Source: Epiperipatus broadwayi (lineage: Eukaryota > Onychophora > Udeonychophora > Euonychophora > Peripatidae). From it: a stretch of 64,000 bases of DNA. The stretch is taken from contig JAQFVV010000112.1 of NCBI GenBank assembly GCA_028023455.1, positions 4,163,465-4,227,464 on the forward strand, read 5' to 3'. Below are positions 24,401 to 36,263 of the stretch, piece by piece. Position 1 is the stretch's first letter. Each line of letters starts with the position of its first letter. The position numbers were made by a program, and so were the translations under genes. The notes under the pieces were generated by a model that was not told where the DNA came from, did no database searches, and saw only the letters and a program-made list of their open reading frames with translations.

Positions 24401-26944
24401 CAATTATATATATATTGTGATGCGCACATATTACCATCTATAATTTATTTGTAATATATAAATAGTTAAATAAATAAAACAATTAAAGATCACCTGTTTA
24501 ATAAAAAAATTTTTTATTGTTTTGAATGAATCTGAAATAAATGAACTATTTATTTATTAGATTGTAAAATAAAATATTTCCGTTTAAATTATTGTTGAAT
24601 GCTAACACTGCCTTATTAGAATTAGAAAGGAAAATACCCATAAAAGCCAATGTTTATAAAAGAAAAAGACTGCATTTTATGTTGCAATAGCTTCAAAAAC
24701 GATTTCAGCAAGAACCCACATACTTTCTTTTGCTTAATATTTTGTATTTATTTTATCTTACTTTTATAAATATATTTGGAATCTATAGCAAAGAAATATG
24801 GACTGTAAGACAATTTAGAGAGCGAGGGCATGAGTTCCCCACCCCCCTTTTATTTGATATCTTTATGATTAAAATGAAATGTATACCATAAACATTATAC
24901 TGATCACCATAAAGTTAAGATAATTTAATTAACTTTGGATCGCAATATCAAAATGAATAATAATTGATATCATTTAATAACTCAAATTTCTTATGGATCC
25001 CCATGTTTGTGTTTTTGTTAGCAAAGATATACTAAAGGAAACGTCATTGAATAATGAATTATCAGCTGAAGTCATATCTTATCAGGGTCAGATAAGTTTC
25101 ATTTATAAAGAAAAAAATAGTCAAAAAAAGTATAATGACAATTTTAATTGTAAACATTTATTAAAGTTTTGTTTTTATTAATAATTTCCATTAGTATCAT
25201 TAAACAATATGAGAAATATATTTTTCAAAAAAGGAAAAAAAAGTAACAAATTAAATTTTTTTTTTATTGCTTTGTATAAAGTGTTCATTATTAACTCTTT
25301 TATGATTAGATGCTTTCTAATTCAAATGTATATCACATCTGTCAATTGCAATCATAAAAAGAAAAGAGAAGGGGAAATGACTTACAAAATCTATGATAAG
25401 ATATTAGATTGCAGTTGATAAATTAGAATTACAATCTTTATTTTACTCACCTCAATGAGTTAATGTCTATGTCAATTAATTTATATTATTATTAATTTAG
25501 GTATTTTGATTTGCCTATTGCATTAATCATTAGGAATTGTTTTATTACATAATTTATTTTACAATTAAGAAAATTCAGTATGCACCCCATCCAATGCTTT
25601 ATCATCACATAAGTCATCATTTATTGAACTGTATTTTCTTTGCCAGGCAACATACTTCTTATTTGGAGCATTGGTGCCTTACAAAATTTATGAGACTATT
25701 GTGAATATAAATTTAAACTGCCATAGAATCATTTGTAAATCAATATATTTATTTATCTATTTTAGTTATATATTTTAGTTGAATAAATATAATATTTCAT
25801 GCAGTATATTTAAATTGTCCAAATATTTAATGTATACATGGAGAAAAACACTTGGTTCATGATTTATTTATTATGGGTAGTTGCCTGAAGTCATGAAGCA
25901 CTTGCATGGCTAGCTAACCATACTCAGTTATAATATTTTATTGTATTTATGATTACTCAAATATGCAAGCTATACAGTGAAAAACACCTATTTTAATTTT
26001 ACCCATTTTAGCAGTCTTTATTAGTTTTCCTTTTACATTTGGCTCGTTCAACTTCCATAAATGCAAATATTGTTATTCATGAGACAATGTTGCTTCATTA
26101 GCATTGCTCTTATATATCTTAGAGATTAATTTTCTTTACAATATATATATATATATCCAGGAGCTGCCATATAGTAAAATATAATAGCTAAATAGTTTAT
26201 GTTTCAGTACAATAACAAGTATTTTCCTCATACCTTCTTTTTCAAATCATAAAAATGTGTGTAGTGAGATTTAAAATTATTTTTTTTATTTTTTCCTTAT
26301 TCTCAAATTCTATTGGCTGAGAAGATTTAAAAAAATATTTTATCCTCCAATCGCTTTTTCCAAATATTGTTAATTTTTTTCTTTTCATTTATGCTCTTAG
26401 ACCTTTTAAAAATCTCTATAGCTTCCCTTAGCAATCTCTGGTCATATTTTTCAATTAAAATTTATGTCAGCATTAGTTAATTTAGTGTGTGAATAAATGG
26501 CTGATGAATTAAATTTTTCTCTAGCTGCTAAAACGTGTTCTTCATTTCATTATTTCCAGCATGATAAAGTTGTTCTTAACCTAAACATTATTTCAAAAAT
26601 TCTATATCCTCTTAACTTATAAAAATTTTACTAACCCATGCACTATTTTAATAATTCTATAACTTTCTAACTGATATGAAATTTTTATTTAACCTATGAA
26701 TTATTTCAAGAAGTTCCACATTTTGCACACAATCACACCATAATATTGACCTAAACAAAGAGTAAATGTCTTGTCAATCCAGTAATAACTTGCTACTGGA
26801 TGATGATGATGATAACATCGATGCATATTGCTTATTTAAACTAAGAAATACAGGTTGAAATTTTGAATAAAGTAATTATTGATTTTATTTTCTATAATGC
26901 TAGTAAAGGACCGCAGAACAAATTTATAAATCAGGACCATCTCT
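24401..26944. other. No recognised gene
   Basis: AT-rich sequence. A short CCCC/CCTTTT patch lies near 24838-24850, a TA tract near 26141-26157 and a GAT microsatellite near 26800-26813. Open frames of 60-70 codons carry no motifs. Confidence 0.5.
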
Positions 26945-26952
26945 ATCTATAC

Positions 26953-27259
26953 CAGAGGTCGCCAAAGTGGTCTATATAGAACCCCAGGGGTCTATTTAAC
27001 AAAAGTAGTGGTCAATCTGAGCCAGGGGGTTGAAGGAAAAACAATTCTTAATATGCAAATCACACATTTTTTCATAAAACTATTGTTACACAATGTAAAA
27101 TTACTTTAATAAATGTTTAAAATCATAAAATAAATGTACAAACACAGTACCTAATAGATAGTTTTATTTTAATTAACTGAAAATTACTTTTTTGGGGGTC
27201 GATGGAGATTTTGAAAAATTATATAGGGGTCTATAATCAAAAAAGTTTGGTGACCCCTG
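26953..27259. mobile_element. hAT-type MITE with 8-bp target-site duplication
   Basis: A 307-bp element with imperfect terminal inverted repeats. The left end is CAGAGGTCGCCAAAGTGG, and the right end read inward is CAGGGGTCACCAAACTTTTT. This is the CAG(G/A)GGTC.CCAA style of hAT (Charlie-like) elements. It is flanked on both sides by the same 8 bases, ATCTATAC (26945-26952 and 27260-27267), and hAT insertion makes 8-bp duplications. No transposase is inside, so it is non-autonomous. The intact duplication and readable ends suggest a moderately recent insertion. Confidence 0.93.
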
Positions 27260-27267
27260 ATCTATAC

Positions 27268-28983
27268 TAAGAGTAGTCAAAAGGGCACCTAAAGAAAAGA
27301 TAACACTTTTCAAAAACAAATAACCATATCAATTTCCTTAATAATAAAGATATATAATATACAATATATGATAATTGTGAGGAGAAATGATAAATAAGGC
27401 ATCAACCCAAAAGATATACCTGCATTCTGAGAGCAAATAAATATGCTAGGACTTTGTCTCTAAACATATGAAAAAAGTGGAAATTGCCCATCACAAATAC
27501 TAGAAACAATAAGAGTTTCTCAAACAAAGCATATATGCAAGCATGACATATAAGGATGCATACCACTTAAGAAAAACATCATTGATATGAGAGAAACCAG
27601 TCTAACATTTCTTTATAAAATATATGGGCTATCTAAATCAATATCATTAAGAGAAAGACAAGACTCACATCCCTTGGAAATGTAAATTGGCAAGATAAGC
27701 ATATAGCAATTCACAAAAAAGAAATGAATTCTAATCTCTTAATAAACATGATAATTAAATAGCCCTCTATTGACAGAACTATTACAATTTTATGAAATTT
27801 ATTGAGCTGTTTCTACCCTTTATGATACTGTCATTGTGTAATTTGTTGTAGAGCAGTAATTCCTATCAAAAAAAGACAAATGGCTAGAATCTTTGTGTAG
27901 AAATCCATCTGCATGAAGAACCAAAATTCAGTGATTATTCAAATTTATGTAAAAATTAGTTATATATATTATAATCCACTATTGATTATTATCTTATAAC
28001 CAATTGATAGCCAATACAATGGGCAAGCCAAAAACCCATTTTATAACCCCTAAAATGCTGCTTTAGCACAAATGCTGGAATCAAAGGTTACACAACAGAT
28101 ATCATAATATCTATGGATTTTCCACCGAATGAATCCTCTTATAGACAACATAATAATTAATTATAATTACATATATAATGTTCTTATATTAGATTAAATC
28201 TTATCTCAAGTTTTATTTTTACTTTATTTAAAATATAGGTTATTTTACAACTTTATAATCTCATCTTAGGTTCTAAAAATTTTATCTCAGGATTCAAATT
28301 CAAAATGTACTTGGAAGAAGAAAAATGCTAACAATATAATTTAAACTCTTAAAATGTGATAACAGTTATTCAAGCTATACCGTAAACATTTTATATTCTG
28401 CTCCTACCTTTATCTTTAACATTAGTATTTTAAGGAAGTAGAAATGAAACTACATAATAATAGAGTATTCAAATACTTCCATAATATATGACTATCAAAT
28501 TGAAACATTTCTAAATATTTTAAAATTCTTCAAGTATAACCATTTCATTTCTACCAACTATAAAACACATAAATATGATATCTTCTGATGCAACTTCTGA
28601 TAAGCAATAACAAGGAATAATGCAGAAAGAAACAAGAGTTATATTTTTATGCTAACAACTACATTACAAGTGCATTTGAAATAAAACAAATAACATAATA
28701 TTTATCTTCTGATAATGCAGGTAAAAATGAACAATTAGCAAAATGATGAATTAACTTGAAAATAAATAAATTCTAATATGTAGGTAAAATGAGAAATAAT
28801 TAAAGCAGTTAAATAAATTTTGTGTGACCACTGAAGTGTACTTATATAAAATAATTAATAATGAAAACTTTATTAAAGTAGATTTTCTGAATAACAAAAG
28901 TGATAATGCAATAATGTCATAATGGCAACAAAGAGAAACGTATTTAATTTAACAGCAAAAAATATTTATTTACAAAATATATT
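27268..28983. other. AT-rich stretch containing one dispersed repeat
   Basis: Most is featureless. At 27808-27915 a segment (tttatgatactgtcattgtg, then gacaaatggctagaatcttt, gtgtagaaatcc) is the inverted relative of 39160-39255. The copy here carries about 20 extra bases (27844-27864) absent from the other. Nothing coding is recognised. Confidence 0.55.
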
Positions 28984-29030
28984 CCAACTGATGAGTACTG
29001 GTTCAGCACGAAATGCATCTTGGGGGTCAT
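28984..29030 (+). ncRNA. Type I hammerhead ribozyme with intact catalytic core (copy E)
   Basis: CTGATGA at 28988-28994 and GAAA at 29010-29013 are both intact. Helix II is GTACT/AGCAC with a GGTTC loop and one A-C mismatch. Helix III is the short ATGCAT hairpin typical of minimal type I hammerheads, ending in the cleavage triplet ATC (29017-29019). Helix I pairs TTCCAA (28982-28987) with TTGGGG (29020-29025), the outer two pairs being wobbles. The repeat body is truncated immediately upstream, so the outer half of helix I present in other copies is lost. Predicted cleavage is after 29019. Activity is inferred from the fold only. Confidence 0.7.
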
Positions 29031-29797
29031 TTATTTTTTATTGTATCTTTATTTATATGAGGAATAAAAAAGTATGGAGATTATTAAAATAATCGATAAG
29101 AATATATTTGTTGTATCATAGACTTTGTGTTTATACAATAGAATATTTATTTACAATAAATATTTTAAATACATTTTACACATAACTGTACCTTCCCATA
29201 AAGCATTCCTGAAAAAATTATAATACAGGTAATTATCATTACCCAGAAGTTCTCCCATCTATATAATACAGTCTTTATTTAAACATTACACCTACAGAGT
29301 AACAACAATACATCTATATGCCTATATCCAGGCCACTAGTAAGATATTACATACTTATCATGACCAAAAACAGGATTGAAATATCAGTGTGGAGACACTT
29401 TATAGGTTTTAAAACATAGCGACAAATATTATGCAAGATAAATAATAGACTTACAAAACACTAACAATACCTACATTAGCACAATAAAATAAATATGCTC
29501 AACACTTATAATATATTTCAAGTTTAAAATTATAGTGGAGCTAATAATGATTTATAAAATAAACATGCCTTTAGATAGTTGCAATATACTAAAATACATT
29601 TTAACAATAAAATTGTATGGCAAAGTGAATAATAAAATTACAAACAAATAAAATATGAATGGGCATCTAGTGCAGATAATGCTGATAAATAAACAAATGG
29701 CACTCACACTCATGGAGGAAAACAACATAATATCCACCTAAAATTGTCTAAAGAAATGCCACTAATAATATAAGGCATGGAGTTGATGATGATGATG

Positions 29798-29829
<32 letters not shown>

Positions 29830-29930
29830 TTACAATTAAGTATTTTTCATTTTTACAAATAAGGAGAAATTAAAACCACATTTATTAAATAATAAATTAA
29901 ATAATTATACCTCTCATACACACAATGGCC
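29031..29930. other. No recognised gene; GAT/AAT microsatellite at 29783-29829
   Basis: AT-rich sequence ending in a (GAT)n-(AAT)n compound microsatellite. A 61-codon minus-strand open frame (29552-29737) is hydrophobic but has no family motif, and I do not call it. Confidence 0.55.
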
Positions 29931-30127
29931 CGTATTCACCAAGTAATGATTAATGGTTTCCGAGATTATACCATCTTGTCTATGGTCGGCCATCGGGTCT
30001 CTTTACAAATAAAATGTGTAAATTAAGGTCATAGTGTGGTTTTAAAAAACGATCACCGAAGGAATAATTATAAATCATAAATTAAGATTTGAGAATGCCT
30101 TTAAAATCCAGTAATTAAGAAGAATTA
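29931..30127. repeat. Possible DNA-element fragment beginning ggcccgtattcacc
   Basis: Starts with ggcccgtattcaccaagtaa at about 29926-29945, wording common at the ends of dispersed elements in marine invertebrates. It contains several CpG sites and is unlike its AT-rich flanks. No matching opposite end was found before the tandem repeat begins at about 30128. Confidence 0.35.
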
Positions 30128-30720
30128 CAATTACCTTCAAGTAATGCTGCGATTAGCCTTCATGGTGTACCATGGCCACAACCGGATTATATGGTAATAG
30201 CTTTGCATTGCATTATTAATTTAGATTGTTACAATCTGAGGTAAGGGCTTTTCGATTACTATATATATATATATATATATTGTGACCTTCTGGTTTGGCA
30301 CCAGAAATAGTCATTATAGTAGTGTGGTAGTATATCAGTAATATCTGATATTATCCTCTTTAAAAAAATGAAATAACGTGAAATTTTTAAAATTTTTTAT
30401 TTTGACTTAAAACTGTAATTAAAAGTAATTACCTTCAAGTAATGCTGCGATTAGCCTTCGTGGTGTACCATGGCCATGACCGGATTGTATGGTAATAGCT
30501 TTGTATTGCATCATTAATTTAGACTGTTACAATCTGGGGTAAGGGCTTTTCGATTACTATATATATATATTGTGACCTTCTGGTTTGGCACCAGAAATAG
30601 TCATTGTAGTAGTGTGGTAATATATCAGTAATATCTGATATTATCCTCTTTAAAAAAAATGAAATAATGTAAATTTTTTTAAAAAAAATATTTTGACTTA
30701 AAACTGTAATTAAAAGTAAG
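30128..30720 (+). repeat. 298-bp tandem repeat, two copies
   Basis: The unit begins ttaccttcaagtaatgctgc at 30131 and again at 30429, giving a 298-bp period. Landmarks are ggtgtaccatggcca, a gttacaatctg(a/g)ggtaagg block, a variable (TA)n tract (30261-30280; shorter in copy 2), and a hairpin cttctgg-tttggca-ccagaa. Copies differ at few positions outside the TA tract. A third partial copy lies at 37402-37490. Confidence 0.88.
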
Positions 30721-32796
30721 TGTAGGTGTAATTAAAAAGATTTCTTAAATGTTTAGTATCTTATTTTAGGGTATAATCAATGATAGAATAGGGGGTAGTT
30801 TATTGTATGCATAGTCAGTACAGTTTAAGTTGATGCTTACTTGTTTTATTTGTTCATAAAGCAGTATTCAGATTTGTTAGAATGATTTTCTAGTTCATTT
30901 GTTTTATACATTTTAATTTATAGCATGAACAGTAAAATATGTTTCACTCATCATCATTCACATTGTCATTTCAGTCATATCAGTATAATTCCTATAGCAT
31001 ATTACTACTGAATATTCATGCATTATCCAACTTCATTTTTCATTCATATGTTTCATTAAACCATTAAATATCCCACATCACATTCAAATATTTAATTTTA
31101 TAAATAATAGTATTAAAAAACTAGCTTAATTATATTTTAAATAAATCAATGGATTATGGAGGTGGATTATTTAATGACAAATACTGTAAAATATTTTATT
31201 TATTAAAACAATTGTCATCAGTTTTATTCTAGTGCTTTAAAAAAAATATTTAATTATTAGTTCAATATTTTTTATTTATTTATTTAAAAGACGAAATAAT
31301 TTTTTTTATCTCTCTATTTTTTTTTTTTACTTTCACAAGCTTTTGCATATATTAAGTTAGTTTGCAGGGGGAGGAGCAGACTGAAAATCTTTTTCTGGTG
31401 ATGTCAAATATCGTAAACGATTGGAAGAGAAAAATGTGATGTAATTATTATTAAAAAAATCTATAAAAAGGAATACTTATTACTTTTAAGAGGGCAATCA
31501 TAATTACTTTTAGAGGGCAATTATAACCAACTAAGACAACTACAACTAAGTTTTATTTAACAAAGTTTAATAGTACAATTATTTTTCCTCTTCCAAAGTT
31601 CGAGTTGAAAATTTAAAATATAGTATTTGTTTACAAAAATGTGTACTTAAAACCACTGAAAGATATGTCAATTTGTGCTCTTAGCTGATTGTTTAAATTT
31701 TCCCACCATTATGCTAAAGTACATGTAAGTGTTATATTATACTATTCAAGATAAATTGTTATAATTTAAGAAAATGGCAATGCGTGATAGGATTGTAAAA
31801 TTATTTTATTTAAATTTAAACTTAACAGGAAAGAATAGAAGAATGTTTTTTATTTTCTAACAATTAATTTCTTAAGTTTTAATCATATTATGAATGGAAT
31901 AACTGCAATGTGCGTTGTTTATATGTGGAAAAGGTGTGAACTTTTATTGAACATTTCCAGAACTTTATTAAATAAATTTCATGCTAAGTATAAAAGAAAA
32001 TTAAAAAATATACACAAGAATTATATAATTTTATCGACATATTTATTTGGAACAGTGGATAATTATTTCTACTTTTACCTATTGAAGGAATAAAGATTAA
32101 ATGTGCAAATGAGTAGACTATGATATTTACATGTTCCCTAAAACTAATAAGAGAAATAAATTATAAAATGGATAAATTTATATGTCTTCACTTTATAAAG
32201 GCATTTTAAATTCTATGAATAAAATATGAAATATTACTTTATACATCGTGAAATGTGCATTGCCTAATTAATGTTTCCTAATACCTAGTGTCAACAGGAA
32301 TTCGGAGCTAACAGCTAGAACATTGAATCTGTTATTTTAAATTAAAAATAACATTTTATTTTATTTTTTTCTGCAGAAATGTTCTGTTTTTGTGTCAGTG
32401 TTTATCTTTGTGCATTATAATTATTATCCTTATTATTTATTTGGAGACATGACAAGGAAAGTCAGGTAAAAACTATTTATAAATTTTTTGTTTCATTTGG
32501 AAGGAAGAAATAAGAAGAGAACTTTATTTTATTGAATAATGTTTAGATAGTTAGTATTAGTTACAATATGTTTTATTATGTATTATTATATTTTGTTCTA
32601 CTAGAATGTCTCGGTAAATGTATGATAATGGAAAATCATACAAGGTATTTTTTTATTTTTTTTATATTATTTTAATATGAATTTTGATCGTGTGTAACAC
32701 ATACGTGTGATAAAATGAATGGAAGAATCCATTTATAGTTCAATAGGGGTGAATAATTATTTTTAAAAAAAGAGTTCATTATATTAAATCTTACCG

Positions 32797-32828
<32 letters not shown>

Positions 32829-34449
32829 ATTAGAAGACCATTATTTTCAATAATTATTTCATCTATAATATACAATTTTTATTATTTATCTAGGTTTAAT
32901 TTTACTACAGATTTGTGCCAATACCAATGCATTAAAAAATTATTTTGTCTTGCTTTGTCCACAGTAATTATTATTTTATTTTCCAACTGTTCTTAGAACA
33001 TTACCAAGTCCTAAATATTGTCAGATATAAGATATTTATTCTTTATTAATTCTAGCAATAATAATTAATATTTTAACAGTAATTCTCTGCATACTGTGAT
33101 TTTAAATGGTCTGTGTATCATTATGCTTATATGTGTGTGTCTATTTATTAAACTTATTTATAATTATATGTAATTGCTAGTAAAAATAATTTAAAATCAA
33201 TCGGATTCAGAGGAAAGGGGATGATCAATCATTTTGAAGGATTAGAAAGTTATTTAAGTGAGAATTATTATTTCTTTGTTATACCTGAATGAGAAGTATT
33301 TTTGTGGCAATATGCTATAAAGTTCACAATGTTTTATAACATTTTATGGGATTGAGTCAGTGTCTTTGTTATTTGAATATTTAATATGGGTAGTTTGCCC
33401 AGTGTAGTGTAGTATATGGGATCGAGTAATCCCTTTCTTATCCATTGTATTATAGTATTTTGATAGGAGTGGATTGAATCCTCCTTTTATATTTGATATG
33501 ATGGATTAAATGCGTATGAAGCTAGATATGTTATCTCCCTGATTTTCATTTGGTGATGAGTTATTACACCAGTTATTTAGTCTTAAAAATAGACTTGGGA
33601 GTTATTGTTGTATTTACCTGATTTGAATTATAGAAATCTTTTATCCCATGTGTATATTGGATGTTTTACAGCTTATGTTATAGCCAAGTGTTTGACAGTT
33701 TATGGATAAAAAAAAAGAATAAAAGGAGAGTATAGTGTCTTATAAAACAGCTGTATTGTAGTTAATAAATAAAGATTGATTGGTCTTTGCTTTCGTCCAT
33801 ATTATGATTATATTGAAATATCATAAGCAAACCGATTAGATTAATTAACATTAATTATTTATTTTCTTTGACACACAGCATAATACAGATTCATGCACAA
33901 ATTGTTAATTTTGAGATATAAAAAATTCACTATTAATGTATAACTTTACTTATCATTTTAAAACATTTTGTAGTAATCATTTAGGCTTCGACTCATTGAT
34001 TTTTATCATTTAATCATAATTTGCATAAATAATCAAGCAAAGATAGGACATAGGTAATGAATACAATGATTTACTTTATTTTGGCAAAGCAGAACCTAGT
34101 TATTCAATAGAATACTTTACTTCAAAATTATAAAAAAAAATACATTTAATTAATAGAAGTATTTATTTTCTTTGGTAAGATAGTCCAATATTATTCCTAG
34201 TTTTAAATCCCCTTATTTTAATTTTAGTTAAAATACATTTAAAGTAAAATGCAAAATCTTAATTTTATTCAGTGTAATTAGAATATTAATCCATGTTGTT
34301 GTCATAAATTTTAATTGGTAAATGAGTGTTATCAAGTAAAAATGATGAATATAAGATTATTTGGTAATCAGTTACTAGAAGTGTAAGGTCATACTTTTTC
34401 ATTTTTGTATAAGTCTATCAGAAATCACTGATAGCTAAAAAACCATTTC
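30721..34449. other. Long AT-rich stretch, no recognised gene
   Basis: Nothing coding is recognised. A short 24-bp tandem duplication (attacttttagagggcaat) lies near 31478-31527. A (TA)n microsatellite runs from about 32797 to 32822. Open frames of 60-67 codons lack motifs. Confidence 0.55.
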
Positions 34450-36263
34450 ATTTATATAATATTATTAGCGATTAAGCCAATGCACATGCACTTTAAAGAG
34501 ATTATATAAATGAATACTCAATTTTCCAGACACGAGATATAGTATTTTAGAAAGAATGGAATGAATCCACCCATTCTTTCAGATCCAAATGTTTATGAAT
34601 GGGCAAATCTTAAGTGTGTGGAAATAAGAGTGTGAGATGTTACACGATCACTTTAAATTACATTTATTAAGTTTGAACGAATGACACTTTGCGAAATCTT
34701 TACAATTTACGAACCGTCATTCTTTAGTTGAAATTAAACATATATAATGAGATATTATTTTATATAGCGCTATGTTTATTTATGTAATAGTAATATTAGC
34801 GATTAAGCCAATGCACATGCGCTTTAAAGAGATTATATAAATGAATACTCAATTTTCCAGACACGAGATATAGTATTTTAGAAAGAATGGAATGAATCCA
34901 CCCATTCTTTCAGACCCAAACGTTTATGTATGGGCAAATCTTAAGTGTGTGGAAATAAGAGTGTGAGATGTTACACGATCACTTTAAATTACATTTATTA
35001 AGTTTGAACGAATGACACTTTGCGAAATCTTTACAATTTACGAACCGTCATTCTTTAGTTGAAATTAAACATATATAATGAGATATTATTTTACATACAT
35101 AAATGTTTGGGTCTGAAAGAATGGGTGGATTCATTCCATTCTTTTTAAAATACTATATCTCGTGTCTGGAAAATTGAGTATTCATTTATATAATCTCTTT
35201 AAAGCGCATGTGCATTGGCTTAATCGCTAATAATATTACATAAATAAACATTCGCACTATATAAAATAATATCTCATTATATATGTTTAATTTCAACTAA
35301 AGAATGACGGTTCGTAAATTGTAAAGATTTCGCAAAGTGTCATTCGTTCAAACTTAATAAATGTAATTTAAAGTGATCGTGTAACATCTCACACTCTTAT
35401 TTCCACACACTTAAGATTTGCCCATACATAAACGTTTGGGTCTGAAAGAATGGGTGGATTCATTCCATTCTTTCTAAAATACTATATCTCGTGTCTGGAA
35501 AATTGAGTATTCATTTATATAATCTCTTTAAAGCGCATGTGCATTGGCTTAATCGCTAATATTACTATTACATAAATAAACATAGCACTATATAAAATAA
35601 TATCTCATTATATATGTTTAATTTCAACTAAAGAATGACGGTTCGTAAATTGTAAAGATTTCGCAAAGTGTCATTCGTTCAAACTTAATAAATGTAATTT
35701 AAAGTGATCGTGTAACATCTCACACTCTTATTTCCACACACTTAAGATTTGCCCATACATAAACGTTTGGGTCTGAAAGAATGGGTGGATTCATTCCATT
35801 CTTTCTAAAATACTATATCTCGTGTCTGGAAAATTGAGTATTCATTTATATAATCTCTTTAAAGCGCATGTGCATTGGCTTAATCGCTAATAATATTACA
35901 TAAATAAACATTCACGCTATATAAAATAATATCTCATTATATATGTTTAATTTCAACTAAAGAATGACGGTTCGTAAATTGTAAAGATTTCGCGAAGTGT
36001 CATTCGTTCAAACTTAATAAATGTAATTTAAAGTGATCGTGTAACATCTCACACTCTTATTTTCACACACTTAAGATTTGCCCATACATAAACGTTTGGG
36101 TCTGAAAGAATGGGTGGATTCATTCCATTCTTTCTAAAATACTATATCTCGTGTCTGGAAAATTGAGTATTCATTTATATAATCTCTTTAAAGCACATGT
36201 GCATTGGCTTAATCGCTAATAATATTACATAAATAAACATTCGCGCTATATAAAATAATATCT
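34450..36263. repeat. Tandem-plus-inverted array of a 330-bp unit (about 5.5 copies)
   Basis: About two head-to-tail units run forward (34450-35091). The array then flips and about 3.5 units run in reverse (35092-36263). The marker gcgattaagcc/ggcttaatcgc falls at 34468, 34799, 35225, 35554, 35885 and 36214, giving periods of 329-331. Each unit has an internal hairpin (gaaagaatgg / ccattctttc, 11-nt loop). Two versions of the unit junction occur (aataatattacat versus aatattactattacat). Units are nearly identical, which suggests recent amplification or homogenisation. A 6-bp direct repeat CATTTC flanks the block (34444-34449, 36264-36269), although part of it could belong to the unit. I find no hammerhead core and no coding frame. 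The unit is unnamed to me. Confidence 0.93.

Noticed and set aside
30128-30720. Hammerhead in the 298-bp tandem unit
   Set aside because: The CTGATATTATC word lacks the rest of the core, and no GAAA lies after a hairpin in the right place.
34450-36263. Hammerhead ribozyme in the 330-bp unit
   Set aside because: A CTGAAAG...CTTTCTAAAA hairpin superficially resembles the layout, but neither CTGATGA nor GAAA is present at the required positions.
34450-36263. CRISPR-like array
   Set aside because: Eukaryotic sequence, 330-bp units with no spacer/repeat alternation, and mixed orientation.
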